Assembly (NCBI RefSeq): GCF_014207855.1
Contig: NZ_JACHKZ010000008.1
Location: 62,001 to 126,000 of the forward strand
Source: Comamonas odontotermitis
Lineage (GTDB): Bacteria; Pseudomonadota; Gammaproteobacteria; Burkholderiales; Burkholderiaceae_C
Reading direction: 5' to 3'
DNA: 64,000 nt
The notes under the pieces are model-generated. The model worked only from the letters and a program-made list of their open reading frames with translations. It was not told the DNA's origin and did no database searches. Positions within the stretch are counted from its first letter, which is position 1. Each line of letters opens with the position of its first letter. The translations under genes were made by a program, and so were the position numbers. This document shows positions 17,982 through 27,062 of the stretch, piece by piece.

Positions 17982-18082
17982 CCAGTCAAAGGCAGATGGG
18001 TTCAAAGAGTGGAGCCTGGAATTGATGTCCGTCGTCCCCAGCATTAGCGCTGAAGTCCTAGGCAACTGGAGCCTTTGACTGG
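17982..18082. repeat. Perfect 12-bp inverted repeat between rhlE and ettA
   Basis: CCAGTCAAAGGC (17982-17993) and GCCTTTGACTGG (18071-18082) are exact reverse complements, 77 bp apart, with further short pairings between them. They lie upstream of rhlE (minus) and of ettA (plus). They could close a large stem in the rhlE leader, or serve as a paired operator. Confidence 0.6.
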
Positions 18083-18165
18083 GGGTATTGTCGCATGCAC
18101 CGATAATCCTGGGGTGGCCGCGACCAAAAATCGCATATTTTTTTACTGATTTACCAAAACAACAC

Positions 18166-19827
18166 ATGGCTCAATACGTTTTTTCGATGAACAACGTCAC
18201 CAAGACGGTTCCTCCGAAGCGACAGATTTTGAAGGGCATCTCGCTCAGCTTCTTCCCTGGCGCCAAGATCGGTGTGCTGGGCCTGAACGGCTCGGGCAAA
18301 TCGTCGCTGCTCAAGATCATGGCGGGCGTGGACAAGGAGTTCGAAGGGGAGGCCATTCCCATGCAGGGCCTGTCCATCGGTTATCTGCCGCAGGAGCCCC
18401 AGCTCAACCCCGAGCACACGGTGCGCCAGGCCGTGGAAGAGGCCATGGCTGAGGTGAACAACGCCAAGGCGCGCCTGGAGGAGGTGTATGCCGCCTATGC
18501 GGAAGAAGATGCGGACTTCGACGCGCTGGCTGCAGAGCAAGGCCAGCTCGAAGCCATCATTGCAGCTGCCGGTACCGATTCGGAGCACCAGCTTGAAATC
18601 GCTGCGGATGCGCTGCGACTGCCTCCTTGGGACGCTGTTGTTGGCAAGCTCTCCGGTGGCGAAAAGCGCCGTGTGGCGCTGTGCAAGCTGCTGTTGTCCA
18701 AACCCGACATGCTGTTGCTCGACGAACCGACCAACCACTTGGACGCTGAATCCGTCGACTGGCTGGAGCAATTCCTGCACCGTTTCACCGGCACCGTGGT
18801 GGCCATCACCCACGATCGCTACTTTCTCGACAACGCTGCCGAGTGGATTCTGGAACTGGACCGTGGTCACGGCATTCCCTACAAGGGCAATTACTCCGAC
18901 TGGCTGGTGCAGAAGGGCAATCGCCTGGAGCAGGAACAAAAGGGCGAGGAAGCCCGTGCCAAGGCCCTGAAGAAGGAGCTGGACTGGGTGCGCCAGAACG
19001 CCAAGGGGCGGCAGGCCAAGTCCAAGGCCCGTATTGCCCGCTTTGAAGAGCTGAGCGATTACGAATACCAACAGCGCAACGAAACGCAGGAAATCTTCAT
19101 TCCTGTGGCAGAGCGCCTGGGCAGCCGGGTGATCGAGTTCAAGAACGTCTCCAAGGCCTTTGGCGACCGCCTGCTGATCGACAACCTGAGCATGAACATT
19201 CCGGCTGGTGCCATCGTCGGCATCATCGGCCCCAATGGCGCGGGCAAGTCGACCCTGTTCAAGCTGATCGCAGGCAAGGAGCAGCCTGATTCTGGTGAAG
19301 TGGAAATCGGCCAGACGGTGAAGATGGCCTATGTGGACCAGAGCCGCGACGCGCTCTCCAACGACAAGACGGTGTGGGAAGACATCTCCGGCGGCCTCGA
19401 CATCATCAATGTGGGCAAGTTCCAGATGGCTTCGCGCGCGTACGCCGGGCGCTTCAACTTCAACGGCCAGGACCAGCAGAAGAAGGTCGGCAACCTCTCC
19501 GGTGGTGAGCGTGGACGGCTACACTTGGCCAAGACCCTGATCCAGGGTGGCAATGTGCTGCTGCTGGACGAACCGTCCAATGACCTGGACGTGGAAACCT
19601 TGCGTGCACTGGAGGACGCCTTGCTGGAGTATGCGGGTACCGTGCTGGTGATTTCGCACGACCGTTGGTTCCTTGATCGCATCGCCACCCACATTCTTGC
19701 GGCAGAAGGGGATAGCCAATGGGTATTTTTTGATGGAAACTATCAGGAATACGAATTAGATAAGAAGAAGCGGTTGGGTGAAGAAGGGGCGGCGCCAAAA
19801 CGTATGCGCTACAAAGCCCTGAAGTAA
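18166..19827 (+). CDS. ettA: Energy-dependent translational throttle protein EttA (ABC-F ATPase)
   Basis: 554 residues, the same length as E. coli EttA. Two ABC domains are visible: the first with GLNGSGKSS (39-47), LSGGEKRR and LDEPTNHLD; the second with GPNGAGKST (about 355), LSGGERGR and LDEPSNDLD. The arm insertion follows the first Q-loop, and the charged inter-domain linker (QKGEEARAKALKKELDWVRQN) is the P-site tRNA-interacting motif. EttA binds the ribosomal E site and gates the first elongation step according to the ATP/ADP ratio. A terminator follows. Confidence 0.97.
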   Translation: MAQYVFSMNNVTKTVPPKRQILKGISLSFFPGAKIGVLGLNGSGKSSLLKIMAGVDKEFEGEAIPMQGLSIGYLPQEPQLNPEHTVRQAVEEAMAEVNNAKARLEEVYAAYAEEDADFDALAAEQGQLEAIIAAAGTDSEHQLEIAADALRLPPWDAVVGKLSGGEKRRVALCKLLLSKPDMLLLDEPTNHLDAESVDWLEQFLHRFTGTVVAITHDRYFLDNAAEWILELDRGHGIPYKGNYSDWLVQKGNRLEQEQKGEEARAKALKKELDWVRQNAKGRQAKSKARIARFEELSDYEYQQRNETQEIFIPVAERLGSRVIEFKNVSKAFGDRLLIDNLSMNIPAGAIVGIIGPNGAGKSTLFKLIAGKEQPDSGEVEIGQTVKMAYVDQSRDALSNDKTVWEDISGGLDIINVGKFQMASRAYAGRFNFNGQDQQKKVGNLSGGERGRLHLAKTLIQGGNVLLLDEPSNDLDVETLRALEDALLEYAGTVLVISHDRWFLDRIATHILAAEGDSQWVFFDGNYQEYELDKKKRLGEEGAAPKRMRYKALK

Positions 19828-19838
19828 AGCCGACACAC

Positions 19839-19871
19839 CGCCCGCCGCTTCGCGCAAGCGCCGGGCGTTTT
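19839..19871 (+). terminator. Terminator after ettA
   Basis: Nested stems CGCCCG/CGGGCG and CGCTT/AAGCG are followed by TTTTA, 11 bp after the ettA stop codon. Confidence 0.8.
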
Positions 19872-19891
19872 ACTTTGGGGAGTGGATTACA

Positions 19892-21805
19892 GTGGAACAG
19901 CGCGCAGCATCCGTATTCGACACCTGTCTGGAACAGGCCCTGCAAGAGGCTGAGCCTCTGATGACGGCCATGGGCAACGCCGCTTTGGCCTCTTTGCGTG
20001 CCAAATTGTTGGATCCTGCCAACAGTCATCTGGAACCTTTATTGCAGGATGCCATTGAACAGTTGAAGCGCGGACGGGGGGTCTTGCAGGCCAATTACGC
20101 CAAAAGGTTGCGCCAGGCAGCCTTTCTGATTGCCCAGGGCAAGCCTGCCGACTACCACCAGTTGATGGGTGGCGACAACATGGCATCCGCGGATGCCATG
20201 GAATCCGATGTACTGCGCAACCAGATCGAATGGGGCCGGGTGCAGATCAGTCTGCTGCAACAGACTGGAGAGAGTCTGGCTGCCCTTGAGCGGGTATACC
20301 GGCCATTGCGCAAGATCACCCGTTACTGGCGCAATGGCAATCCGCTGCACCATACGGTGTACCTGGACAGCCTGCAGGCAAGCCTGCACGACCAGGGCAT
20401 TACCACCGAGGCGACGTCGCTGTTCCTTGCGGACATGGTGGGCGTGATGGCCGATCACCTGCAGATCAGCTACCGGCGCATCATGACTTTGGCAATGAAC
20501 AGCTATGCCGAGCTGCTTGCCAAGGCCGAAACCAAGCGCCAGGCCGAAAAAGCCAATACCAAGGCATTTGCGCGCAAATCCAAAAAGCTGTTCGAGATTC
20601 CGGAGCATTGCCCCGTGGGGGCCGTGCGCGCCTACAAGAGACTGATCCCTGTGCTTGAGCGTCTGTCGGAGCGCGACGCCAGCTTCTGGACTGACGCCTC
20701 ACACCCTGCGCGCCTGTTGGTTCAGGCCATTGTGGACAAGGCGACCGCGCTCAAGGACAGCGGCGGGAGCATGTCATACCCGGAGTTTCCGGGGGTGGTG
20801 TCGGAATCGGTTGAAACCTTGTCTGCGCTCAAGATGCCAGCCTGGACGGATTTCGCGCAGGCGCTGGTGCGCCTGGATGCAGCTGCACCCATTGCATCAC
20901 GTGCAATACCTGCCAGCCGCAGGCCTGAGCTGGCTATTGATTCCAGTCAGCCCGTAGAAAGCCAGTGGGACGCATCCGAGCTCATGAGCATCAACCCGGA
21001 ATCGGAGCTCACCACATCGGATTTCGCGGGCCTGGATGCTACGCCAGCCTCGCTCATGGATCTGTCTGCTGCGACGGCTCCGGCTGCTGCCACTGCAGGC
21101 AACGCAGCTTCCGCGGAGGCGAACAGCCTCGAAGCCATGGAGCAAGATGTCATGGCCATGGTCGCCTTGCATGTCCGCAGCATCGACGCCGATCCGGCTG
21201 TGCTGGCCGTACTCACCAACGCCTGGCCCAAGGTGCTGTACCAGGCGGCGCAACGTTCGGGGATCGAATCATCGAGCTTCCGCGCCTACCGCCAGGTGGT
21301 GCCTGAAGTGCTGGCCTTGGCAGATGCCCACGCGGGAGCGGCCCCGCTCAGCGAAGCGGATGTGCTGATCCCGTCATTGCTCACCCGCCTGAAGCTGGGG
21401 TTGACCAGCATCGGCTGGATGCCCGAGCGCATTGCTCCCGTGTTGACCTCGGTCGCCCATATGGCGCCCAGTGCCATTGTGGAGCTGCAGGTGGTGCAGG
21501 ACGAGGAGCCCGCCGAGCGGGCTGTTGCTGCACCCCCTCCGGCGGCGCCAGTGGCTGTTTCCGCCGCCGCGCGCGCACCGGTTTCGGTGGCGCAGGATGC
21601 CGTCCTGCACATTTGCGGCCAGAAAGTCCAGGAGGGCGTGCGTTTCGAGTTTCTCAGCCGCGGCGAATGGGTGCCCAAGAAGCTGAGCTGGTCCAATCCC
21701 CAGGCCACCATGTTTCTGTTTACCGCCAGCGATGGCGCCAACCAGTCCATCACGCGGCGCATGCTGGAAAAGCTGGAGCAGGAAAACGCCGTGCGCGCGC
21801 CCTGA
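19892..21805 (+). CDS. DUF1631 family protein
   Basis: 637 residues, largely helical, with no signal peptide. It matches the proteobacterial DUF1631 type: an N-terminal helical region, the middle VADMMADH-like segment (FLADMVGVMADHLQISYRRIM), a low-complexity Ala/Pro hinge, and a C-terminal PilZ-like beta region (VRFEFLSRGEWVPKKLSWSN) with FTASDGANQSITRRML. The biochemical function is unknown. The GTG start at 19892 follows GGGGAG. It lies behind ettA but is separated from it by a terminator. Confidence 0.78.
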   Translation: MEQRAASVFDTCLEQALQEAEPLMTAMGNAALASLRAKLLDPANSHLEPLLQDAIEQLKRGRGVLQANYAKRLRQAAFLIAQGKPADYHQLMGGDNMASADAMESDVLRNQIEWGRVQISLLQQTGESLAALERVYRPLRKITRYWRNGNPLHHTVYLDSLQASLHDQGITTEATSLFLADMVGVMADHLQISYRRIMTLAMNSYAELLAKAETKRQAEKANTKAFARKSKKLFEIPEHCPVGAVRAYKRLIPVLERLSERDASFWTDASHPARLLVQAIVDKATALKDSGGSMSYPEFPGVVSESVETLSALKMPAWTDFAQALVRLDAAAPIASRAIPASRRPELAIDSSQPVESQWDASELMSINPESELTTSDFAGLDATPASLMDLSAATAPAAATAGNAASAEANSLEAMEQDVMAMVALHVRSIDADPAVLAVLTNAWPKVLYQAAQRSGIESSSFRAYRQVVPEVLALADAHAGAAPLSEADVLIPSLLTRLKLGLTSIGWMPERIAPVLTSVAHMAPSAIVELQVVQDEEPAERAVAAPPPAAPVAVSAAARAPVSVAQDAVLHICGQKVQEGVRFEFLSRGEWVPKKLSWSNPQATMFLFTASDGANQSITRRMLEKLEQENAVRAP

Positions 21806-21954
21806 CCACGCGGCTTTGGCGTTGGCCTGCGCATGGCCCGTGGCACAATGGCGGCCGTTGGTGGTTTCCGGGAGGACATGCCCGGGGCCGCCCGTCGTCA
21901 TGAGCCGGTGCAGGCAACAATTCTGCCGCCCGGCCTACATGCACCATTACCTGG

Positions 21955-22120
21955 GGAATCTTTGCAAAACTCCCTGCCGTGGTCTGAACGCGGCGTCGGG
22001 CGATCCGCTGCGTTGTCTTTTGCGCCAATGGCTCCGGCTATTGCCTTCAAAAGATACCTTGCGGCGCGTCCCGGTCCACGTCCGGCCCATCTGGCAAAGG
22101 TTCTGCAGAGGATTCCTGGC
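21955..22120 (+). repeat. Leader segment related to the hairpin element at 39730-39822
   Basis: Within the 364-bp gap before the Bug gene. Bases 21966-22008 match 39741-39783 at 37 of 43 positions without gaps, and 22103-22119 (CTGCAGAGGATTCCTGG) matches 39806-39822. In between, this copy carries about 70 bp more. The conserved part can pair GCGG with CCGC around a small loop. Probably part of the 5' leader of the downstream Bug gene. Identity of the element is unknown. Confidence 0.6.
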
Positions 22121-22169
22121 TAACAAACCGGCCTGTCGTGCTCAGCGGCAGGCTTTCAAGGGGACAAAC

Positions 22170-23192
22170 ATGAGCCATATTTCTCGCCGCGCCCAGGGCA
22201 TGGGCAATGCCGCATCGCGCCGTACCGTTCTGGCCGCTGCACTGCTGGGTGCCAGCGCCTTGGTGCCTTTGGCCGCGCAAGCAGCCGATGTCAAAAAATA
22301 CCCGGAGCGCCCGGTGCGCGTAGTGGTCGGCTTTTCGGCAGGCGGCACCACCGACGTGGTGGCCCGCATCATGGCCAAGGAACTGACGGCCGAGCTCGGC
22401 CAGTCGTTCGTGATCGACAACAAGCCCGGCGCTGGCAGCAACATCGCCACCGAGCAGGTGGCGCGCGCCGAGCCCGATGGCTACACCTTGCTGTTTGTGG
22501 CGGTGACCAGCGCCATCAACCAGACGCTGTACCCCAAGGTGCGTTTTGACCTGGTCAAGGACTTTGCGCCGGTCGCCCTGGGTGCCAAGGTGCCCAATGT
22601 GCTGGTGGTCAACCCCAGCGTGCCAGTCAAGAACGTGCAGGAGCTGATCGCCTACGCCAAGGCCAATCCGGACAAGGTGTCCTACGCCTCTTCGGGCAGC
22701 GGCACCTCCATCCACATGGCCGGTGAACTGTTCAAGCTGCGCACCGGCCTCAAGACCCAGCACATTCCCTACAAGGGCAGCGCTCCCGCGCTCACCGACC
22801 TGATGGCTGGCCAGGTGCAATTCATGTTCGACAACATGCCCTCGTCGTGGCCGCATGTGATGAACGGCAAGCTCAAAGCCCTGGCGGTCACCACCAGCAA
22901 GCGCTCGCCCACGGCGCCTGATCTGCCCACCATGGAAGAAAGCGGCATCAAGCCGTTTGATGTATCTTCCTGGTTCGGCCTGATCGCCCCTGCAGGCACG
23001 CCGCCTGAGGTGGTTCAGAAGCTCAATGCCGCCATGAACAAGGCCTTTGACAAGCCCGAAGTGAAAGAGGCCTATGCAAAGCTCGGCGCCGTGTCGGAGA
23101 AGAACACGCCTGAGCAGTTCGGCGCTTTCATCAAATCGGAAGTGGCCAGCTGGGCGCCTGTGGTCAAATCTTCGGGTGCCACCGTGGATTGA
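22170..23192 (+). CDS. Bug-family (TctC-like) periplasmic substrate-binding protein
   Basis: 340 residues. The signal region SRRTVLAAALLGASALVPLAAQA is followed by the Bug signature KKYPERPVRVVVGFSAGGTTDVVAR and the second loop KPGAGSNIATEQVARAEPDGYTLL. Bug proteins bind carboxylates or amides in the periplasm and are strongly expanded in Burkholderiales. No TctA/TctB membrane genes are adjacent, so it is a solitary receptor. AAGGGGA precedes the ATG at 22170. The upstream leader carries a repeated structured segment. Confidence 0.92.
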   Translation: MSHISRRAQGMGNAASRRTVLAAALLGASALVPLAAQAADVKKYPERPVRVVVGFSAGGTTDVVARIMAKELTAELGQSFVIDNKPGAGSNIATEQVARAEPDGYTLLFVAVTSAINQTLYPKVRFDLVKDFAPVALGAKVPNVLVVNPSVPVKNVQELIAYAKANPDKVSYASSGSGTSIHMAGELFKLRTGLKTQHIPYKGSAPALTDLMAGQVQFMFDNMPSSWPHVMNGKLKALAVTTSKRSPTAPDLPTMEESGIKPFDVSSWFGLIAPAGTPPEVVQKLNAAMNKAFDKPEVKEAYAKLGAVSEKNTPEQFGAFIKSEVASWAPVVKSSGATVD

Positions 23193-23387
23193 TGGAGCAG
23201 GCCGCGCACAGCGGCCGCCACAATTTAGTAAAACGAGAGCTGTCAGCGCTTGTTGGTGTTGGGTTTCATGGTGTTGTAATTCTGAAATCAAGCAATGACA
23301 TGCGCCGACGGCTATTATTTTTTACAGCCATGCCCTGAGCGGCATGGCGTGCCATGTTTTCCGCCTTGCAGGATTGATCCGCCATCG

Positions 23388-26300
23388 ATGAACGCTCCCG
23401 TATCGCCAGCCATCACCCCCGGTCTGATGGTGATCCACAGCAACCACCCCGAAGCGCTGCGCGATCTGGTGGTGGCCTGGATGCGGCGCTACCCGCTCGC
23501 GCCGCTGGAGAGCGAAACCATTCTGGTGCAGAGCAATGGCATTGCGCAGTGGCTCAAGCTGTCGCTGGCGCAGCCGGTGGCGCAAGGCGGTTGTGGAGTT
23601 ACAGCTGCCGTTGATGTGCAGCTGCCCGCGCAGTTTCTGTGGCGCGCCTACCGCACCGTGCTGGGCAAGCACCAGGTGCCCGAGATTTCACCGCTCGACA
23701 AGCAGCCACTGACCTGGCGGCTAATGCACCTGCTGCCCCAGCTGCTGCAGCAGGACACCTTTGCCGCACTGCGCCGCTTTCTGCAGGACGATGGCGACCA
23801 GCGCAAGCGCTACCAGCTGGCCGAGCGCATTGCCGATTTGTTCGACCAGTACCAGGTCTACCGTGCAGACTGGCTCGAAGACTGGGCGCAGGGCCGCGAT
23901 GTGCTGCGCACGGCCAGAGGGGGCGAGGCGCCGCTCGCGGCAGACCAGTGCTGGCAGGCCGCGCTGTGGCGCAGCCTGCTGGACGATGTAGGCCCTGCCG
24001 ACATGCAGACCAGCCGCGCTGCCGTGCACCAGCAGTTTCTGGACTTCTGGCAGGTGCCGCATGCCACGCCCGTGGGGCTGCCGCGCCGTGTCGTGGTGTT
24101 TGGCATCTCGTCCATGCCTGCCCAAACCCTGCAGGCGCTGGCCGCCATTTCTTCCACCTGCCAGGTGCTGCTGTGCGTGCACAACCCGTGCCGCCACCAT
24201 TGGTCGGACATCGTTGCCGACAAGGACCTGCTGCGCCACCAGTACCGCCGCCAGGCCCGCAGAAGCACCATGGCCCACGCGCTGAGCGATGACGAACTGC
24301 ACCAGCACGCCCACCCCTTGCTGGCGGCCTGGGGCAAGCAGGGGCGCGATTACATCCATCTGATCGACGAATTTGATGACTCGCGTCAATGCGCAGCGCA
24401 ACTGGCGCCCATCAACGGTGGCCGCATCGATCTGTTCAGCGACGACAAGCCCCGCCACATGCTGGCCCAGCTGCAGGACGATATTCTGGACCTGCGACCA
24501 CTCGCAGAAAGCCGCGCGCGCTGGCCGGCGTTCTCGCCCACGCAGGACGGCTCCATCCGCTTTGCGACGGCTTTCAGCCCGCAGCGCGAAGTGGAAGCAC
24601 TGCACGACCAGCTGCTGGCGCGCATGGACGCCGACCCCGCGCTTGCGCCACGCGACATCATCGTGATGGTGCCGGACATCAACGACTACGCGCCGCATAT
24701 TGAGGCCGTGTTTGGCCGCATCGGGCGCGACGACCCGCGCCACATCCCCTACACCGTGGCAGACCAGGGCCAGCGCGGCCGCGCCCCGCTGCTGGTGGCG
24801 CTGGAGCACGTGCTGGCCATGCCGGAGAGCCGTTTTGCCGTCAGCGAAATTCTGGATCTGCTGGCGGTGGACGCCGTGCGCCAGCGCTTTGGCATCGATG
24901 AAAGCGATGTGCCGCTGCTGCACCGCTGGATTGAAGGCGCCGGCGTGCGTTGGGGACTGGATGCTGCGCAGCGCGCGCGTATCGGCCTTGCGCAGGCGGG
25001 AGAAACCAACAGCTGGCGCTTTGGCCTGCGCCGCATGCTGCTGGGTTTTGCTGTGGGGCAGGGCGAGGCGCTGGCAGACATCGAGCCGTACGACGAAATC
25101 GGCGGCCTCGACGCCGTGGCGTTGGGCGGGCTGGCCGCGCTGCTGCGCGCGCTGGAGCAATCCTGCACGCTGCTGGCCGAGCCGGTTTCGCCCGAGGCAT
25201 GGGTGGAACGTGCGCGCACGGTGCTGGAGCTGCTGCTGGCGCCCCGCCAGGAGCGAGAAAGCCTGCTGCGCGATCAGCTGCTGCAGGGGCTGGACAAATG
25301 GCTCACCCAATGCAAGGCGGCGGAGTTTGCAGACGCGGTGCCGCTGTCGGTGCTGCGCGAGGTGTGGCTTGCGGGCATGGATGCTGGCAGCCTCAACCAG
25401 CGCTTCATGGCGGGCTCGGTGAGTTTTTGCTCGCTGATGCCGATGCGGGCCATCCCTTTCAAGCTCGTGTGCCTGCTAGGCATGAACGATGGCGCCTACC
25501 CGCGCCCCATCTCCGTGCTCGATTTTGACCTGATGCGCCAGGAATACCGGCCGGGCGACCGCTCGCGCCGCGACGACGACCGCTACCTGCTGCTGGAAGC
25601 CGTGCTCTCGGCCCGCGAGCAGCTCTACATCAGCTGGGTGGGGCGCAGCATCCGCGACAGCACCGTGCGACCTGCCTCGGTGCTGGTAGGCCAGTTGCGC
25701 GATCATCTCTCGCAAGGCTGGCGGCTGGCGGGTGATGGCCAGGCGCCGCACGGCAGCCAGCCGCCCTCCGATGCGGAACGCGCGCGCATGCTCGCCGCCA
25801 TCACGCAGGAACACCCGCTGCAGGCCTTCAGCCCGCGTTATTTTGCGCAAGCCATGGCAGGCGGCAACCCTTCTGACGGCCTGTTCACCTATGCGCAGGA
25901 ATGGCATGGCGTGCATGTGCCTACGCCCACATCCGTGCCAGCGCCCGCCACTATTGACGGGTATCAAGACGTACATGCGGCTTTGCTCCCTCCGGAGGCG
26001 CGCGATGCGGCGGTGGGGCTGCGTGCGCTGCAGGATTTTGCCCTCCAGCCCGTGCAGGCTTTCTTCCGCCAGCGCCTGCGCGTCTACTTTGCCGATGAAG
26101 CCCTGACCAGCCAGGACGACGAAATGTTCACCCCCGATGGCCTGCAGGCCTGGCAATTGCAGGCCCGCCTGCTGTCCGATGTGCAGCCCTGGCTGGAGTC
26201 GCAGGACGCACAGACCCTGCAGGGCCCGCACCTGCCAGCCGCCCTGGCGGCGCAGCTGGCGCTGTCTGCGGGCCGCCTGCAGCGCGAAGGCATGCTGCCG

Positions 26301-27062
26301 CTGCAAGGCTTTGCCGAATGTGCGGTGCAGCCCGCCACCCAGGCGGCGCAGCGCGGCCTGCTGCACTACGCACAGGCGCTGCGCATCTGGCCACAACGCA
26401 TTGACGAAGCTTGGGAGCTGCGTAGCAGCCATGCAGACGCTGGTATCGACGTGGCAGACTGGCTGCGCGGCCTGCGTGCGGCGGCGGGCGTGGCCGAAGC
26501 GGATCTCACCCGGCCGGACCTCACACGCCCCGAGCAATGCGCACGCATCACGCTCTCCGCAGGGCGATTGCACTCGGGCAAGGAAGTGCGGCATGACCGC
26601 CTGCTGCGCCACTGGGTGGAACACCTGGCTTGGCACGTGGCCGGGCGGCCGCTGGTGAGCGTGGTGTGCAGCGAATCGGGCATCGCGGTATTGCCACCGC
26701 TGCCCGCCCCACAGGCCCGGATGCACTGGCATGCCCTGCTGGCGCTGTGGGCCGAAGGCATGCGCGAGCCGCTGCCCCTGGCCGCGCGCACCGGCATTGC
26801 CGCAGCGCAGGGCATGCAGGCGCAGCAGATTGCCGGTGTGTATGACGACGCCTACCGCGGTACAGGCGAGGTGCAGCGCCTGCCCGAGCTGGCGCGCAGC
26901 TACCCCGATTTTGACCACCTGCAGGCCGATGGCCGCTTTGCGCAACTGGCGGCCCAGCTGTATGGCCCGATGCTGGAATGCGTGCGCCTCATCAGCAGCC
27001 ATGATCCCGCAGCGCTGGGCCGCATCGCCCGTGGCGAGGCAGATACGGGAGGCGCGCCATGA
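23388..27062 (+). CDS. recC: RecBCD enzyme subunit RecC
   Basis: 1224 residues. The start MNAPVSPAITPGLMVIHSNH leads into the RecC-type first domain with LVQSNGIAQWLKLSLA. Later segments (FGISSMPAQTLQALAAI, GSVSFCSLMPMRAIPFKLVC followed by LLGMNDGAYPR) are typical of RecC, an inactivated helicase-nuclease fold that splits the DNA duplex and reads Chi. It is the first gene of recC-recB-recD. Its stop codon overlaps the recB start (ATGA). It is somewhat longer than E. coli RecC (1122). Confidence 0.93.
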   Translation: MNAPVSPAITPGLMVIHSNHPEALRDLVVAWMRRYPLAPLESETILVQSNGIAQWLKLSLAQPVAQGGCGVTAAVDVQLPAQFLWRAYRTVLGKHQVPEISPLDKQPLTWRLMHLLPQLLQQDTFAALRRFLQDDGDQRKRYQLAERIADLFDQYQVYRADWLEDWAQGRDVLRTARGGEAPLAADQCWQAALWRSLLDDVGPADMQTSRAAVHQQFLDFWQVPHATPVGLPRRVVVFGISSMPAQTLQALAAISSTCQVLLCVHNPCRHHWSDIVADKDLLRHQYRRQARRSTMAHALSDDELHQHAHPLLAAWGKQGRDYIHLIDEFDDSRQCAAQLAPINGGRIDLFSDDKPRHMLAQLQDDILDLRPLAESRARWPAFSPTQDGSIRFATAFSPQREVEALHDQLLARMDADPALAPRDIIVMVPDINDYAPHIEAVFGRIGRDDPRHIPYTVADQGQRGRAPLLVALEHVLAMPESRFAVSEILDLLAVDAVRQRFGIDESDVPLLHRWIEGAGVRWGLDAAQRARIGLAQAGETNSWRFGLRRMLLGFAVGQGEALADIEPYDEIGGLDAVALGGLAALLRALEQSCTLLAEPVSPEAWVERARTVLELLLAPRQERESLLRDQLLQGLDKWLTQCKAAEFADAVPLSVLREVWLAGMDAGSLNQRFMAGSVSFCSLMPMRAIPFKLVCLLGMNDGAYPRPISVLDFDLMRQEYRPGDRSRRDDDRYLLLEAVLSAREQLYISWVGRSIRDSTVRPASVLVGQLRDHLSQGWRLAGDGQAPHGSQPPSDAERARMLAAITQEHPLQAFSPRYFAQAMAGGNPSDGLFTYAQEWHGVHVPTPTSVPAPATIDGYQDVHAALLPPEARDAAVGLRALQDFALQPVQAFFRQRLRVYFADEALTSQDDEMFTPDGLQAWQLQARLLSDVQPWLESQDAQTLQGPHLPAALAAQLALSAGRLQREGMLPLQGFAECAVQPATQAAQRGLLHYAQALRIWPQRIDEAWELRSSHADAGIDVADWLRGLRAAAGVAEADLTRPDLTRPEQCARITLSAGRLHSGKEVRHDRLLRHWVEHLAWHVAGRPLVSVVCSESGIAVLPPLPAPQARMHWHALLALWAEGMREPLPLAARTGIAAAQGMQAQQIAGVYDDAYRGTGEVQRLPELARSYPDFDHLQADGRFAQLAAQLYGPMLECVRLISSHDPAALGRIARGEADTGGAP

